Counted from the stretch's first letter, positions 1 through 13,499 are shown. The stretch: DNA of 64,000 nucleotides from Lunularia cruciata (GCA_948567375.1 OX419757.1:73105836-73169835); one strand, 5' to 3'. The notes: generated by a model not told the origin, from the sequence alone. Translations and numbers: made by a program.

Positions 1-140
1 AAGTTGTCCACAATCCATCCTTCTCCTTTAAACACTAGGGGTTTTAGTTATAGATTTTACGGGAAATGCTACTGGAGTGAAGTGACGGATTTTAGTAGAG
101 AATATTGACCCGTAGCGACCTAACACCCTGGAATAACCAA

Positions 141-305
141 GAAACGTAACCATTCACGGAAATGGACAGAGAACAGAAAAGTTTTCTGAGTCACCTTGTG
201 ACACACCTCATAAATACTATGGAACAACCCATACAACGAGGTGTGTCACACGGTGACTCAGAAAACTTTCGGTTCTCTGTACATTTCCGTAGATTGTTAC
301 GTTTC
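141..305. repeat. Long near-perfect inverted repeat (hairpin)
   Basis: Arms at 141-209 and 238-305 are reverse complements with six mismatches and one single-base indel by my count, around a 28-nt loop (210-237). Each arm begins or ends with gaaacgtaac / gttacgtttc, and the innermost 13 bases pair perfectly. The transcript would fold into one long stem. It could be a small foldback transposon, a young MIRNA-like precursor or a recent inverted duplication. A short open frame through the hairpin looks incidental. No target duplication is evident. Confidence 0.85.
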
Positions 306-419
306 TTTGGTGGTTGTCGTAAGGCCCTTCCTATCCAACGTAGAATTCCGGAAGGCGAATTACAGGATTCCACAGCGCTAAGTAACTTATTAAAACGCTC
401 TATTGCACTAAATACTGGA

Positions 420-1370
420 GTTCCAAGAACTTTCGGCGCAAGCAGTCAGACCATTGAAACGAGTTCAGTAGAGCTGGAGAGAAGTCGACGGCTAAGAAAG
501 TGAATGCTATCCAAACTGAATAAGAATAGTATGTAGAGCATAATGCTTCACTTTCTTAATATCTACAAGACGAAAATTAAGGAGATGGCGTCTCTCCTTG
601 TCCCTCTCAAATTCAAACACCCTCGGTCTATACATCACGTATTTTTTCCGCCTTCTTCATTTGAATTTTCTTCACGTTATGATCATGTAGCAAGTTGCTA
701 ACTTGTCCGTCACCGTCCTCCTCATGCCTCCAAACATAGAACCAAATACGGTACTGTAAACAGATTGTAGATCAAGGAACTTTGGGCGCCAGAGCATGAA
801 GTCGAGTTAAGTGGATCCGGTGAGAAGTCGACAGCTTGGAAGGTGATCGATAGCCTAATTTGGATGTGAATAATATGCATTTCATAGGATAACACCAAGG
901 AGAAACTGACTAAAGGCCTTGCCAATGGCGTCTCCCGTTGTCCATCTTAGATAACACCAGTGGTGAGTGAAATCTTGTTCTCCATCTTCTCCATTTGAAT
1001 TTTCAAGTTCCCATGATCTCCATTATCATCCCTCTCAAGACCTTGCATCAAAGCACAGTGGAAATGAAAGAAATACAAGTGCAGCAAGAGCACCAAACCT
1101 CAACGAGAATTGCGACGGCCTGGCAGGAACACGATAGATAATCTCCTCTGGATGATGATAGTATTCCCTTCATTGACTTGAAATGAAGAAAATGTATAAG
1201 GAGAGACGGCGTCTCTCTTTGTCCGCCTCTTAAGCACCAATCGCTCATAGGGTATTTCGTCACTTTCACCAGTAGCAATTGAATTTTTTCATCTGCCCCA
1301 TGTTCTTCTTTTCCTTTTCCGCCTCATACGGATGGCATTAACCAACTTTGCCAACGGCGTCAAAACCCAT
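420..1370. repeat. Decayed tandem repeat, three units of about 0.3 kb
   Basis: Three diverged units start near 420, 769 and 1,047. Shared anchors are gagaagtcgac (479 and 821), ggcgtctc (587, 926, 1,208) followed by a ttgtcc motif, and a catttgaatttt motif (about 658 and 993, degenerate in unit 3). The ggcgtc motif recurs once more near 1,353. Spacing is about 340 then 282 bases. No unit has a convincing open frame, so this is probably an old duplicated non-coding block or a decayed gene fragment. Confidence 0.6.
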
Positions 1371-4300
1371 CCTTATTTGTCAGATTTAGAATCTTCAAAG
1401 GAACTCTTGTAGTAACCAGTTTGAAAGGCAGACGGGTGGACACTGCTTCACATCACCGTCTATTTCTTAATATTCAATATTCTTTACCGTAATCTTATTC
1501 CGTACCTTGATTGCAGACGCTTATCTTTGACTATTCAAAGGGATAGAATGTTTTGTAGATCTCCACAACGTCCACATTCATTATGCTAACACCGCATACA
1601 CATCGTACACGATCTCCTTCTTCCTTTGTCTACGGATTTGTCTCAGCATTTCCATACAGCATTTTCGTCACCTGAACGTGAACTCAAGGTCTCCAATCTC
1701 CATCGAAAACTTTGTTAAAAGGACCACCTCTTCCGAACATCTTCTCGCATTCAATGGAGTACCCGGTAATGAACTTGGTGTCCTGTCAACAAAATTGAAG
1801 AACTCTACCAGTTTTAATCTTCACTAGTTTCAAGACCCCGCACCCATTGGGTGTCGAAAGAAGGGCGTATACCTCTGCACTATCATCCAGTAATCACTGG
1901 CCATTACATCTGTGGTAGTACCGTGCTCCATCTAGTCCAAGGTCCCACTACTCCATACAGTGGCCTCTTTTGATGTCTGACTGATACTGTTGTGATGAGA
2001 TGCGTGCAGCATGGGCATAGTGTTGCAATTTGTTCCTACAACAGCCTCGTAACCTCTTTCAGGACTGAACAAATCTTAACCACCCCACTATATAGTGGAT
2101 TTCTTTTATTCAAGTCCTTACCGCGACCAAAGGAAAAGAGAGCCCGCTGGTTTGCATGGCTTTCGACCAAATCGACATGTAGCCATACTTTTCGTCAGGA
2201 TTACATGACTGGGAATCATCGGACTTGATGATGTTAATGAGTAGTGTTGAACAACCATGTCCATCACCAGATACCAGACGTCATTTGCAGGTAGGCCCGA
2301 CATAAAGATTACTGCATATGGAGGATCTTTCAACACAATTTGATACCAGCATAATATAGCTCGCTGGATGGGATGGCATCTTGCAAGGCACGTTGACTTC
2401 CTCGGAGCTGTTGATATATACAATATTTCTTGGTAGCTTGTTAATACATAGCAACAAGTGATAAATAGACATAAGGAAATGAAGTAAGAAGTCAAGTTTG
2501 AAGTGCTTTGTTACTTCTTGATATCAAGAAGTCATTATGCTGATTCATATATTAGACCAAGAGTAAGAGAACCGACCGCGGATTTCACAATTGAAAGAAC
2601 CCAATGAATTTTGAATATTTCGCTTTGTAGAACTAAAGATATTCATTGTTGCATGGTATCGTCATTTCTTTCTGACTACTAGAAAAGATACAAGTACAGA
2701 TACATGATAAATAAATAATACCCCGAAGGAAAGACAAGAGGGGAGGCAAAAGGAGGACAAGGCACAAATCAGTGCAAAAGAACAAAGAATGCAAGACCCA
2801 ACAGTCCAACACAGCAAAAAATATATACCAAAATAGTGCTTCATGGTACCACCTAGGAAAAAGTAGACCCGATAACAAGCACCAAAGAAAGTAAGGAGAG
2901 GGTGGTCTATGGTGTTTGCAGAGGTACTCCAATGATATGTTCGACAGGACTACACTAGCCATGGATGGTGTGCCTATTGTAGTTGCACGTTAGTGAATAT
3001 CTAAAGCCTGAGCACATTGTAAAGTGACTAATATGCATTGTCTGTAATAGGATGTGAACATAGTTGGAGAGATACTTAGTGCGACTCTCCTTTGCAAAGA
3101 ACCTCCTCAAGGATGCTAAATGAGGTGATGTAGGCGCACAATCTAGGGAAACAAAGGTATTCAAGGATAACCCGGTGGATGCTCAATGTACCTCTTTGCA
3201 CCTAGAGGCAATGGTCTCCCTTTCTCCGCATGTATGCATACAAGTGCAAATAACCCCGCCCCTCAAGGTTTCACACCACCACGTCATGCAAAATGTGATG
3301 ACCCATAAGTAACATATTTAGAAGTTATGAAACATCTTTTATTGGGATTGTTTATAAGCCAACACCATCATTTGCCCCGCGCAAAAGTTAAACATGGATC
3401 ACATCCCTTGCAAACTTTACATGCAAAACTAAAACATTCTCTAACATGCAAATTTCGCAAGATAATTAAGTCTTCAAATTTGAATTTCCATTATATTCAA
3501 GAAGAGAAGAAGTATACTCTCTAGCTTTGAATTATTCAGAAATATAGTTGCATGAGGTGAGGGGAGGTGACCATCAATCTATAATCATAAGCATTTATCC
3601 TTGTATGCAACTTTCCATGATGTCCGAATAGCGCAGTCTTGCCTTTATACTATTACTCTAGGATTCGCTTCCCTTCGAGTGTTTTGCGAGTACCCCCAAA
3701 TCCTTTTCAAAACATTCCACTTTTTCTTTTATAATTCCAAAGAAATTCACGTTTGCATGTCAAATAGCAGGATTGCGCTATACTAACAAAGAAACGGTGT
3801 TCCTACTACACTATCAAAGTACAAAAGGTACTCTTTTACACTCTTTATCTGCAGGATATATCCATTCCACCGAAGACGTACTTATGGATAATGTGAAATA
3901 ATACTTTACGTATGGAAAGTTGGATCCCGTCGACGATACCTTCCACTCATTTCCTCGTTCATCAACCGACCACTGCATGACCGTAGTCCACTCTGCCGTG
4001 CTCTATGAATGTACAGTGTTCATTACCACGACAATTGCGTGATGTACATACTCTCACCTCAGTAGGAGTCCCATCTGCAATTGATGCAAACATTCTAACT
4101 CGGCGTGAATCCAGGATCTTCTTGAGGTAGATAGTCAGAAATTGAACTACCAGTCTTCATATGTTCCTCGTAACTTTGAACTAAGTGTATGTCCAAAAAA
4201 GATTTACGGTCTATGTAGTAAGACGCAGAGGTTCTGCAGTATCCGATTGATTGTTGGTGGAGATGTTGTGAAGGGACTGATGTTGAGCAATATCATATTT

Positions 4301-7300
4301 TCATCGCAAGAGTCTATCCATTCAGTACGCTTCCAAGGTATCCTCTCGTGGATTATTGTGTCAGTTCCCTTGACTTTATGTCCCCTTGGCTGATATCGTG
4401 AGTACCATAAAGATGTGGTGCCACAAAAAAAGCTCTATTGAAGTGGTGAATCTTAGAAGGATGTAAGTGAAATGCCTCTCCACAGTGGTTGACGTTCATT
4501 GTGGAAGAGTACGCGAAAGCTTGAAGATTCAACAAATCAACACTGAAGTACCTCGGCATGATATGCTTATTGGTAACAATAAATTTTGAAGATTAACATG
4601 TATTTGGCGGGAAAAGCTAATTGTAATTTCAACTATGATTTCGTGAGAGATACTTTATGATTATCAAGGCTTAGCCCATTGCACTTACGTGGTGCACTTT
4701 CCAATAGCCAAGAGGAACAAACACGTAGGGGGTAGAAGTTTATCGTTTGTAGAGATGTGAAGCTTGTTTCTCCAGTTTGAGTGGATTTACTGTAGCTCGC
4801 TGAGCTGTTTGTGAAGTAGGAAGTAGACACGGAATTCCATTCGGAAGAATTAAATTCACAGAACTTATCTGCAGCGAGTTCGTATCTAGAATATCCTGTC
4901 TCCAACCTCTACAGACAAAATATATATCCGTCTCTTTACAGCTGACATGCCGTAATGTGCAGTATCGGACTCTACGGTACCTCGGTCCCATCACACTCGA
5001 TTTGCCTACACCACTTCATTGTACATTTCCCTGAGGGCTTGTGACCATGCCGTCTTGCAGACAATCAATGATGGAGCCTTTCCGGAGGATACTCCATCAA
5101 AGACGATTCCCAAGAAGCACTCAATCATTGGTAAAACTAGCACCCAAATACTGTTCTCAAGACAATTTCATCACTGGTCTGTAACGAAAGTGTATCACCT
5201 ATGTGTAGCAACAATTAGATTGGAGTTGTCTATACTCATGTTCCGTTTAGTTTTGGATTTAGCTGGATAGGATTGAAAGATTTAGAGGGTTCCCAGGATC
5301 CTCGTGAATTTACAAGACGTTTCAATTCTACATGTCGTGTAATGTGAAACGGAACATACATGTCAAAGGACGCACCATCTATGATCGAAGCTACTAAGTT
5401 AACACGAGCTAACACGGTACCGGATAAACGTATCGTGGGATGAAATTGGTCAAAGATTACTCACTTGACAGTTTGATTTTCATCTACTCTTTCTCTAGTA
5501 AAACGGTTATCTTGAGAGAGACATTCACCTTTACCAGACGGCTAGAAGGAAGTGAATACACTTTATAGTGCTAAACAGCATATCGTTGGTACCGGAATGA
5601 TTGATCCTCTGACTACTCCATGTGAACATATGACACATTCTTTTGCTTGCAATGACCCTTACTTTCTATCAGGAGACATTGGATAATCCCGGCAGAATAA
5701 TGTTCAAGGTTGGGAAAGCCTGGTAGATACATCTTGTCGAGATTCAGAACAACATTGGAGAACTAAAATCGATCAACTTCTATGTTTCCGGAAGCAAGCG
5801 GTGACGATGATCACGTATAGTTTATTGGGCTTTGGAATCAAATCAAGTTTCTGTCCTGTTCAAGATCGGTGATGAGGTCCTGCATAACAATACGTCCAAC
5901 ACTGATACATTTGTCCTTGTCGGCGCTTGCAACTGACTTAAATTTGAGGTCGCATACAACACGTCTGTTACCATGCATGTAAGAAATTTTTCGAGTTCTT
6001 TGCAGTCCGAGACACTTGTATGTGCAGCCAAAACCATATTTCACTATATCTGGCTCATTTGAAATCCCTTCTGTCAACTTGTCCAAAAGCTATGAGATAT
6101 GACGAACAAAATGTCCACAAAATTAAACTGCGGAATTAACATGGGAATCTTCTGGTCTTTTATCTGAGGAAAGCCAATTTCTCCAAATATTTCTCGACGC
6201 AAGGTTATCATCGAAATCCTACTACTTTGAAGCTCGGTACATTATTCAGCGAAACTCAGCAAGATTTCACTGGCCTCACAGACCAAACCGTTTTGAACAG
6301 AGCTTGGCCTACTTTTAGTTCTAATTTCTCTGTATTTTATCGGTGTATGAAGCTATCCCACGCACCGTAAATCTTTCGTGTACATCCATTGTGATTCGTC
6401 CTCGACAGATTTCCATAAACAGAGGACGACGATCTTACAATCAAAACTGCCAATTACTTTGAAATGGAGACAATACTGCGGCCATAGCTGCAAAAGACAG
6501 TTACAGTTAGCAGTCTAATAATGATATTAACATGTTGACGGAGCAAAACCGTGTTTGACTTGCAGAGGACAGAGATTCACAGAAATAGACACTATCATGG
6601 ATCAAACTTCCCGACTACGAGAGGAAAAGGTCTATTGGAGAGAAAAACTCTGAGGACAACAGTAATTAAATGAGTGCCTGACAGAACGGTAAGCTAATGG
6701 AAAATTAGGGTACAAGGTTGTAGTCTCTTATGTGTTTCAATTGGCTAGATCACGTACTAATTTCCTTCTTGGATAAGTAAAAAGACAGTACGTTGAGTTT
6801 TCTTTTGAAGGACAACCTACCGTAGTCTGAATAATGTTGTGTTGAGGTGCTAGACAGGTCAGTCAGGGAGCAGACATCCTGAAATTGCTACACATTGAGA
6901 AGAAAAACGGTTGCATTTCAGTGCTGGGTTTATCTGTGTGTTGGTAGATGGTTTGAAAGCATCCGTACCAAATTAAGCAAATGAAGATTTTCTATTCGTC
7001 TGCAGTGCAGAAGATGGTTTGTCGTCCAACTTCCAACCTTCTGGCACTCCAAGATACATAGATCGGCGAATGAGGCTGCCGCTGAGCAGGCTTCTTGCAT
7101 CGGCGAACGAGGAAATATAGTACGCAGATGTTTGTCTGAACTTATTTCCTTGTTGCTCCCATGAATACTTTCTTTGCTTACCTGGTAAGGTTCTGACCTT
7201 CTAGCATCATTATCTACTATCTGGCGAGTTTCTGACCTGCTATCATTTAGCAATGGCGAACGGAAGAGATGGAACTTGGTACCTGCTGAACGTTAACAAG

Positions 7301-7734
7301 CAATGGATGTGAGCTGACATATTGGTGAGTCTGCAGAACTAGCTTTTCTACTGTTTAGCGAACGTACATACAACTACCTGAGACTTTAACAAGGTTTTAA
7401 GTAACACTGCTATCGTAGATTCTAGACTCTTTTTTATGCACAACTTAAAGTCTGGTCATGGTGTTTATGACAGTGGGTCAGGACACATATTTAGGGCCAT
7501 AACGAGTGCATATTCTTTTTCAGCCACCCTCGACTGAACCATTCGGAGAACATTGGAAGCTTCCAAATGATACAATACTTCAAGTATTCAAACTTGTGAC
7601 GGTAGAGAGCGGCAATATCTAGGAATACAACTTTCATCAAGGTTACGGAAAGAATGGCATCTTCAACTAACCCTAGCCAACTCGATGGGCTGTAAGCTGT
7701 CTTTGGCGCCATCTTCTCTTATGATGAGCGTAAG
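1371..7734. other. No recognisable gene; low-complexity-free intergenic DNA
   Basis: About 6.4 kb of mixed-composition DNA with only short open frames (under 130 codons) on both strands, none with a recognisable domain. I see no LTR, no reverse transcriptase remnant and no tRNA fold. A short duplicated motif around ttctgacctgctagc lies near 7,190-7,245. Near 7,540 the plus strand reads LPNDTILQVFKLV, which weakly resembles an F-box start but breaks at once. The right edge is where the copia-1 LTR homology begins. Confidence 0.5.
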
Positions 7735-8060
7735 TCAATCAATGCTCCTTGGACAAAGACTTGAGAGCAACATTTAGGAGAGTCAACAAGGACTTGAGAG
7801 AAGCAATCCGGAGAGGCAAGGCAAGGCCCGACCAAGTGTCTCATCAGCTAGTTTACTGGTAATCTATTTTTTATTTGATATGACTAAATCTATAATAAGA
7901 AGAAGTTTGCAAATGTACTTTTAATATCTTTTGGTATTCCTTGAGTTTTTTAATTGACGTGAAGATTTGTATTAATTTCATGATAATTTTTAACAAGTTA
8001 GATGTTCATGTTTCCAAGCACATTAAGAGTTTAAAAGATTATTCTTCATCTGGAATTTTA
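7735..8060 (+). repeat. Copia-1 5' LTR remnant
   Basis: This segment is homologous to the right part of the 3' LTR. Shared stretches include ggagaggcaaggcaaggc (7,812 region versus 21,489 region), gaccaagtgt, a tgacta-ata-aataag block and a run ending near gacaattttcaac / gataatttttaac. About the first 170 bases of the LTR are missing, so the element is truncated on the left or this end has decayed past recognition. I cannot fix the LTR end or a primer binding site. Confidence 0.6.
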
Positions 8061-8930
8061 GATAAATTGAGAATCTAGAAGATATCTTTTAAATCAGAGA
8101 GTAAATTAGGATACCGTGGGAATAAGAAGCAATGTGAAAGATAAAATACACATCAATAGGTTTAATGTAGATAATTTCTTGATTTAGAAATTCTTGATGA
8201 TGATTGCTTTCATGTCAAAGAGACTTATGAGGGTCATAGAAGGGTAAGAGACTATAGAAAAAGCTATAATAAACTGAGAAAAGACAGATTGGTAGAGCAA
8301 GAATGATGGTACAAAAATGTACATTTGCGTAACCATAGAAGAGAAGTATTTATTAAGATTGATCAATTGAAAAACCGCAAACCAAATATGGTGTAGATTG
8401 ACTACATTACATGAGCTAGGTGCTTCATAGAACATGCACATTCTCCAACATAGATTCTTTTAGTTACAAATTGAGAAAAGAGATAGTGGATTTTATTAGC
8501 TATATAATCTTGGTGTAAGAATAGAAGTTTCCTCAATCATCACCAAGATTATTTATAATTTACCACAAACTTATTGCACATAATAGAAACATGGTATAAT
8601 ATTCTTGAGGATTAGCAAACCATCCTGAAACTTGCTACAAAGATTGCTCAAGAAAGAGACTTTGAACAAATGTGGAGGACAACATGTTCAATGGAAGAGC
8701 CTTTGTAGCTATGATAGAAGAAGTAGTGGAAGTAGCTATGAGGGTGGGATTCAAAACAAGATAGACAATTCTCAAATAAAGAAGAGAACAAGTGTGGAAA
8801 GAAGGTACAATGTGCAAGGGAGTGCACAAGTGAGCATAACCTCTCAAGAAGAAAGCACCACAATGCAACAAATCCTAGAATTCAAGCCAACGCTTTAACA
8901 ACATGGATCATTGCATGTGTTGCTAGCTCT
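8061..8930 (+). pseudogene. Copia-1 gag remnant
   Basis: The region between the 5' LTR and the integrase contains fragmentary plus-strand frames, the longest being 88 codons at 8,632-8,898. That frame is rich in Ser, Gln, Lys and Arg. I see no clear zinc knuckle. Assignment to gag is positional: it follows the LTR and precedes the protease/integrase part of the same element. Confidence 0.4.
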
Positions 8931-9429
8931 AACACTACAACAAGTGTAATAAACATCAAGACAATAATAGTTAGTATGTTGATGGATGAGCTTCTAAGCA
9001 CATGACCAATAGACATGAGTAGTTCTTAGATTTCAAGAAGATTTAAGAAGTGACTCGACCAATGAATGTTGTTGATTATTGTAAGGATAAGGTTGTTGGA
9101 TTGTTAGACATTCTGACTTCTTGTAAGCTTGGTGCAAGAGGAAAAATGGGAGTAATCAAAGGTTTCTCTATGTTTTGGAGTTACAACAAAACCTGCTTAA
9201 TATTAGTCAAGTAGTGGACAAAGACATCCAAACTACCAACGCAAAAGAAGACTACTATATAGAGAAAAATGGAGTAGTGGTGATGATGGGGTGACTATGA
9301 CGGAAATTCTTATAGACTTCACATCCAAATTACCAAGATGAGTAATATTTCCCAAGCTAACTCTATTATTACAAGGATGGAAAAAGTGAAAATTTAGAAA
9401 AGAAAACAAGTGTAAAAAGTTAGGTATTT

Positions 9430-10290
9430 CACTTTGGCATCAAAGAATTGGTCATCTCAATTGTGCTTATATTAAGAAGATGGAGATAGATTGACCAATA
9501 GAGGATCTCAATTTGAAACCAAAAGAGTTGGTAGTCAAAAGTCTTTCTATTGTGATGGATATGCTATAGGAAAGCAACATAGGCTACCTTTTGCAAAATC
9601 CATTGAGAGTAGAGTCAAATACAATGTTGGAGAGTTATGTCATCTTGATGTTTGTGGTCCTATGAGCATGTGTTGAATCGGATAATCAAGATATTATCAC
9701 TTTTTCAAAGATGATACTTGTGGTGTTAGATTTGTATTTTTCTTGAAAGAAGAGTTAAAAACTCTCTTTTGATTCAAACAACTTCATGCACGCATAGAGA
9801 CTCAATGTGGAGTGAAGATCAAGAAATTATGATATAATACAGAAGTTGAATACACTCAAAAGAAATTTTTGGGTTTTATATAGATTGTTGGATTAGTCCA
9901 AGAACTTGCTACACCTGACATTCCATAGTAAAATGGTATTTCATAGAGAAATTATAGAATATTGTTTGAAGGAAGTAGTAAGAATCATGTTACCTTCTAG
10001 CAAGTTGCTTAGAGAGTTGTGAGTAGAAGTAGTAAGAGCTACTACACATGTTAAATAAAAAATTTAGAAGAATTTTAGAGAAACTCCTTACAAGATTGAC
10101 ATGGAACAAAACTAACAATTGCTTATTTTAGAACTTTTGGTTGCTTAATTTTTGTTCAAACACTAAAGGGGCTAAGGAAGAATTTTGATGCAAAGGGACA
10201 AGAGATATATTTTGTTGGAAATAGTTTAGAATCCAAAGCTTTCAAACTATGGGATCAAAAGAAGAAAAGAATATATAAAAGTAGGAGCAT
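9430..10290 (+). pseudogene. Copia-1 integrase remnant
   Basis: Translated fragments read YCDGYAIGKQHRLPF, then ELCHLDVCGPMS (first catalytic Asp of the DDE core), then YYHFFKDDTCGVRFVFFLKE, typical of copia GAG-preintegrase and integrase core. The second catalytic Asp position reads Asn (frame near 9,830), and near 9,930 the Asn-Gly-x-x-Glu-Arg region reads NGIS then TAG then R, so the catalytic Glu is a stop codon. The usual Gln-Gln just before it reads TAG TAA. Non-functional. Confidence 0.7.
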
Positions 10291-11394
10291 TGTATTTAAA
10301 TCATCATTGGCTATCCAATCATTGGCAATTACAAATGTTGAGCCTAGAGGTAGATTATTTTCAATAGAGACATGGAGAACAAGCCAATACTATAATGAGC
10401 ACAAATAAGATAGAAGTTTATGGAGAGTTTACACAAGCTTCAAAGAAGTCTATGCAACAATTTACAAAAGCACTCACATGTGAGACTAACATTTGTTCAC
10501 TTGAAGAAGATAGTGAAGAGAATCAATAACTTGATTTGGAAATGAGTTCAACTTCAACCATTCAAGATGTAGAAAATCACAAAAGTGGGAGAATGAGAAG
10601 ATCACCATAAAGACTAGGTGAGGAGGATTATGGTAAGACATCCTATGCTTACATTGTTGTAGCTAAGATAGAAGGAAGAGATGTAGATATAGATCTTATT
10701 CATTTCCAATATCTTCTTTTGTATGAACTTCTTTTGAGTTAGTGCAACCTAGTCTTCCAATTATTGAGCAAAGATTAAGAGAGTGTATTGTGAGTTTTCT
10801 TGGGTGTCAATTTGATTCAATCAATCTCATATAGTTGCCACAATGGTGAGAGGAATACATCAAAGGGACTAAAATATCAATTTGAATCTCAAAACCCACC
10901 TTCCGTGGTTGATCATGGGAAATGTTAACAAGGAATGATGTCTTGGAGAAATTGAAACTCACATTTCTCTAATGAAATTAGAAGTACAATCCAATCCCAT
11001 TGCATGGGCAATGTTGGATTAGAAGGGGGTTACACCTAAGAGTTTGCAACTTGAGTGAGTGTTGGAGTGAGTTGTATTGGATGAGAGCATAGGGCAGACC
11101 AGTAGGTTCACTTTTGAATCTAAGTTCTCACCTCTAGGTGAGAAGATGAAGAAGCACTTTGAGAAGATATTAATGAAGTAGAAGAGAAGAAAGAATGGAT
11201 GGTAGGTCACCAATTACAAGAATCCGGTGCGAATGGCCATTATGGGAATACTCATGGAGATTTTCTTCCCATGAAGGACCACATATTCATCAAATGAAAT
11301 GGTGACCTTCTTCCAGCATATGTTTTGTCATGAATTTATTGATTTTGGTTTGATCTTTCATCAACACACCCAAAACATGTACAATGTCTTCAAG

Positions 11395-11875
11395 AGTAAC
11401 ATATGGAGTTTACCAATAAGTTAGTCAAGGCTAGCAAAGTAGCAAATAGGCCAAATTAGCCTAGAATATTCTATAAGCATCTAGGAAGCTTCTTGGTACC
11501 TTCCAAGTATGGGGTAATGTGCATGCCAAGTGGTGATTCATAAGAGCAAGCTTCTTGGGAAGCTTCTTTGCTACCTTAGCTTGCATGCCAAGTAGGTGGC
11601 TTCTAGAAGGGAGCTTCTTGGGAAGCTTCCTAGCTAGCTTAGCTTGCATGCCAAGTAGACGGCTTCTAGAAGGAAGCTTCCTGATTGACTTGACTTGCAC
11701 TCTAAGAAAGTGACTTTGAGTAAACTTCTCAAGAGCCTTGTATATTTCACTATAAATACCAAAGCCCAATCTCATGCTAGGCATTTGAGATTTTTCTCAT
11801 TTGAGTATTTCAATGTGATCTACCCTTATGGTCTTCCATTTTTCTATTTCTCTCCTCGGTCTCAATATTTTTACA
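11395..11875 (+). repeat. Chromovirus-1 5' LTR
   Basis: 481 bp, starting AG where the 3' copy has TG, ending in ca just before the primer binding site. Three tandem units of about 62 bp begin at gcatgccaag (11,521, 11,583, 11,646); the 3' LTR has fewer, which explains its shorter length. A TATA box lies at 11,751-11,757. Repeated palindromes aagcttc...gaagctt and TTC-ta-GAA modules are present. Confidence 0.9.
11751..11757 (+). promoter_or_regulatory. LTR TATA box
   Basis: tataaat in the downstream part of the chromovirus-1 5' LTR; the same motif occurs at 16,875-16,882 in the 3' LTR. Position within the LTR fits the U3 promoter of a gypsy element. Confidence 0.6.
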
Positions 11876-11876
11876 T

Positions 11877-11888
11877 TGGTATCAGAGC
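11877..11888 (+). promoter_or_regulatory. Primer binding site (initiator tRNA-Met type)
   Basis: tggtatcagagc lies one base after the 5' LTR. This is the standard plant retrotransposon site complementary to the 3' end of initiator methionine tRNA, which primes minus-strand DNA synthesis. Confidence 0.9.
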
Positions 11889-12129
11889 AGGAATGGGATG
11901 GATGGAATCTATGGACCACCAAATCTAGTTTTGCCAAACCATTGGGAGTTTTGTGTTTGTGTACTAGCCAAGCATCATTTCATGTAATTTATCACCTCAT
12001 ACTTTGGGCAGAATTATTTGAATATAATCATCTTGTTTGATGAACCCTTGGTACATCACCTATGGAGAATAGTGGACATGTTGCATCTATGTGTTAATTT
12101 AGATACTATTGATAGTCTAATAGAGTAGT

Positions 12130-13030
12130 ACCCATGGCGGCAATGCCCAAAGTTATCATTGCTATGCAATAACAAATTGAGCACCTTATTTGATTGTTGG
12201 AAGAACAAGATCAGCAATGACAAAAGCATGTAGAGAGAGCACCATTTTGAGAAGGAGAAGAGCAAATCCAATTTTTGAAGCCCAAGGTATTTAGTGGTAA
12301 AAATCTCTTGAGTGCAATGAAGAATTTTGTGTTTGATTACAAATGTTATTCAAAGCTACGAATCTTCAAGATGAATGGAAAGAGATTCTCTTGGCTTCTA
12401 GCCAATTGGATGGAGTACCAAAGCTATGGTGGTGGTTCCGAGTGGAGCAAGCTGAATGGTAATTTGTTGTACCAATTTTAACATGGGCAGAATTAGAGAG
12501 TGCAATAGTTGGTCAATTTTAAGCTATAAATGCTACATAATCTACACAAGATAGGTTAGCAAAGTTGAAGTAGATTGGCTCTGTAAGAAGCTACATCATG
12601 CAATTCCAAAACACCATCATGTAGATTCCAGATATACTTGAAGCTGAAGCTTTGGATAGATTAGTAAGGGGCTTGAAGTTACAAACCAAATTAGAGGTGA
12701 CTATATGAGAGCCAAAACACTTGGAAGAAGCCATGCAATTGGTCAAACGGTTTGATTCCTTAGTTGCAACAACTTGGTCTTAACCTTGACCTCTATAAAA
12801 CCTACCAATGCACTACACATGGGTGGAGGAGTAGTCAAAAATAGAGATTGATTACATCCAACAAAGACCACAAGTAGAGAAAAATTGGCACTACAAATAC
12901 AGAAATTTTCTGACAAAATGGTGGTTTGTTCTTATTGTTGCCAAATTAGACATTGCATTGCTAAATGTCCACTCAAGAATGAGCGACCATGACAAATTGC
13001 CCATATGGAGTTTGTGGAGCAGAATGATCA
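12130..13030 (+). pseudogene. Chromovirus-1 gag with zinc knuckle
   Basis: Broken plus-strand frames downstream of the primer binding site show gag-like sequence, and near 12,920 the translation gives CSYCCQIRHCIAKC, a C-x2-C-x4-H-x4-C nucleocapsid knuckle in which the usual Gly before His is Arg. Stops and frameshifts interrupt the remainder. Its role was RNA packaging in the virus-like particle. Confidence 0.65.
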
Positions 13031-13134
13031 AGGAAATGAGGAATCCCAATAAGAGATATTGAGCCACCTACTTGAAACTTGATTAGTTCCAATAGGATTG
13101 AGGGCTTAGTCTATGCAAGTTTGTTTCACTTGCA

Positions 13135-13440
13135 AGGTATGCTATTTGATTGTGGTTATAGGATTCTGGTTGATTTTGGAAGTTTAGAGAATTGCATGTC
13201 TATGCAATTAGCAAAGGTATTACATATTCCTATCAAGCAAGTAATTGGAAGCAATTGATGATGGCGGATGGTAGAAAGAATTTTGCATCCCGTACCTTCC
13301 ATCCTATTACATTCAAGAGTGAGAAGGAGTGTTTGGAGTGTTTGAGATTTGCAATGGCACCTTCACACTATGATGTCATTCTGGGTTTGCCTTGGCTTGA
13401 ATGTCATAAGGTTCAATTTGATTGGACCCGATGATAAATT
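13135..13440 (+). pseudogene. Chromovirus-1 aspartic protease remnant
   Basis: The frame reads ILVDFGSLENCMSMQLAK near 13,170-13,215, matching a retroviral-type aspartic protease active site in which the Ser of Asp-Ser-Gly has become Phe. The downstream 80-codon frame at 13,192-13,434 ends in YDVILGLPWLECHK, the conserved protease C-terminal block seen in gypsy elements, in a different frame from the active site. Inactive. Confidence 0.65.
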
Positions 13441-13499
13441 CAAGTACAACACCAAGATAGAAATTTTTGATTAGGTTATTTGGTACCTTAAATTAAGAA

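Noticed and set aside
7530..7720. F-box-like start LPNDTILQVFKLV on the plus strand
   Set aside because: Only the first 13 residues resemble an F-box; the frame breaks and no second F-box block or repeat domain follows.
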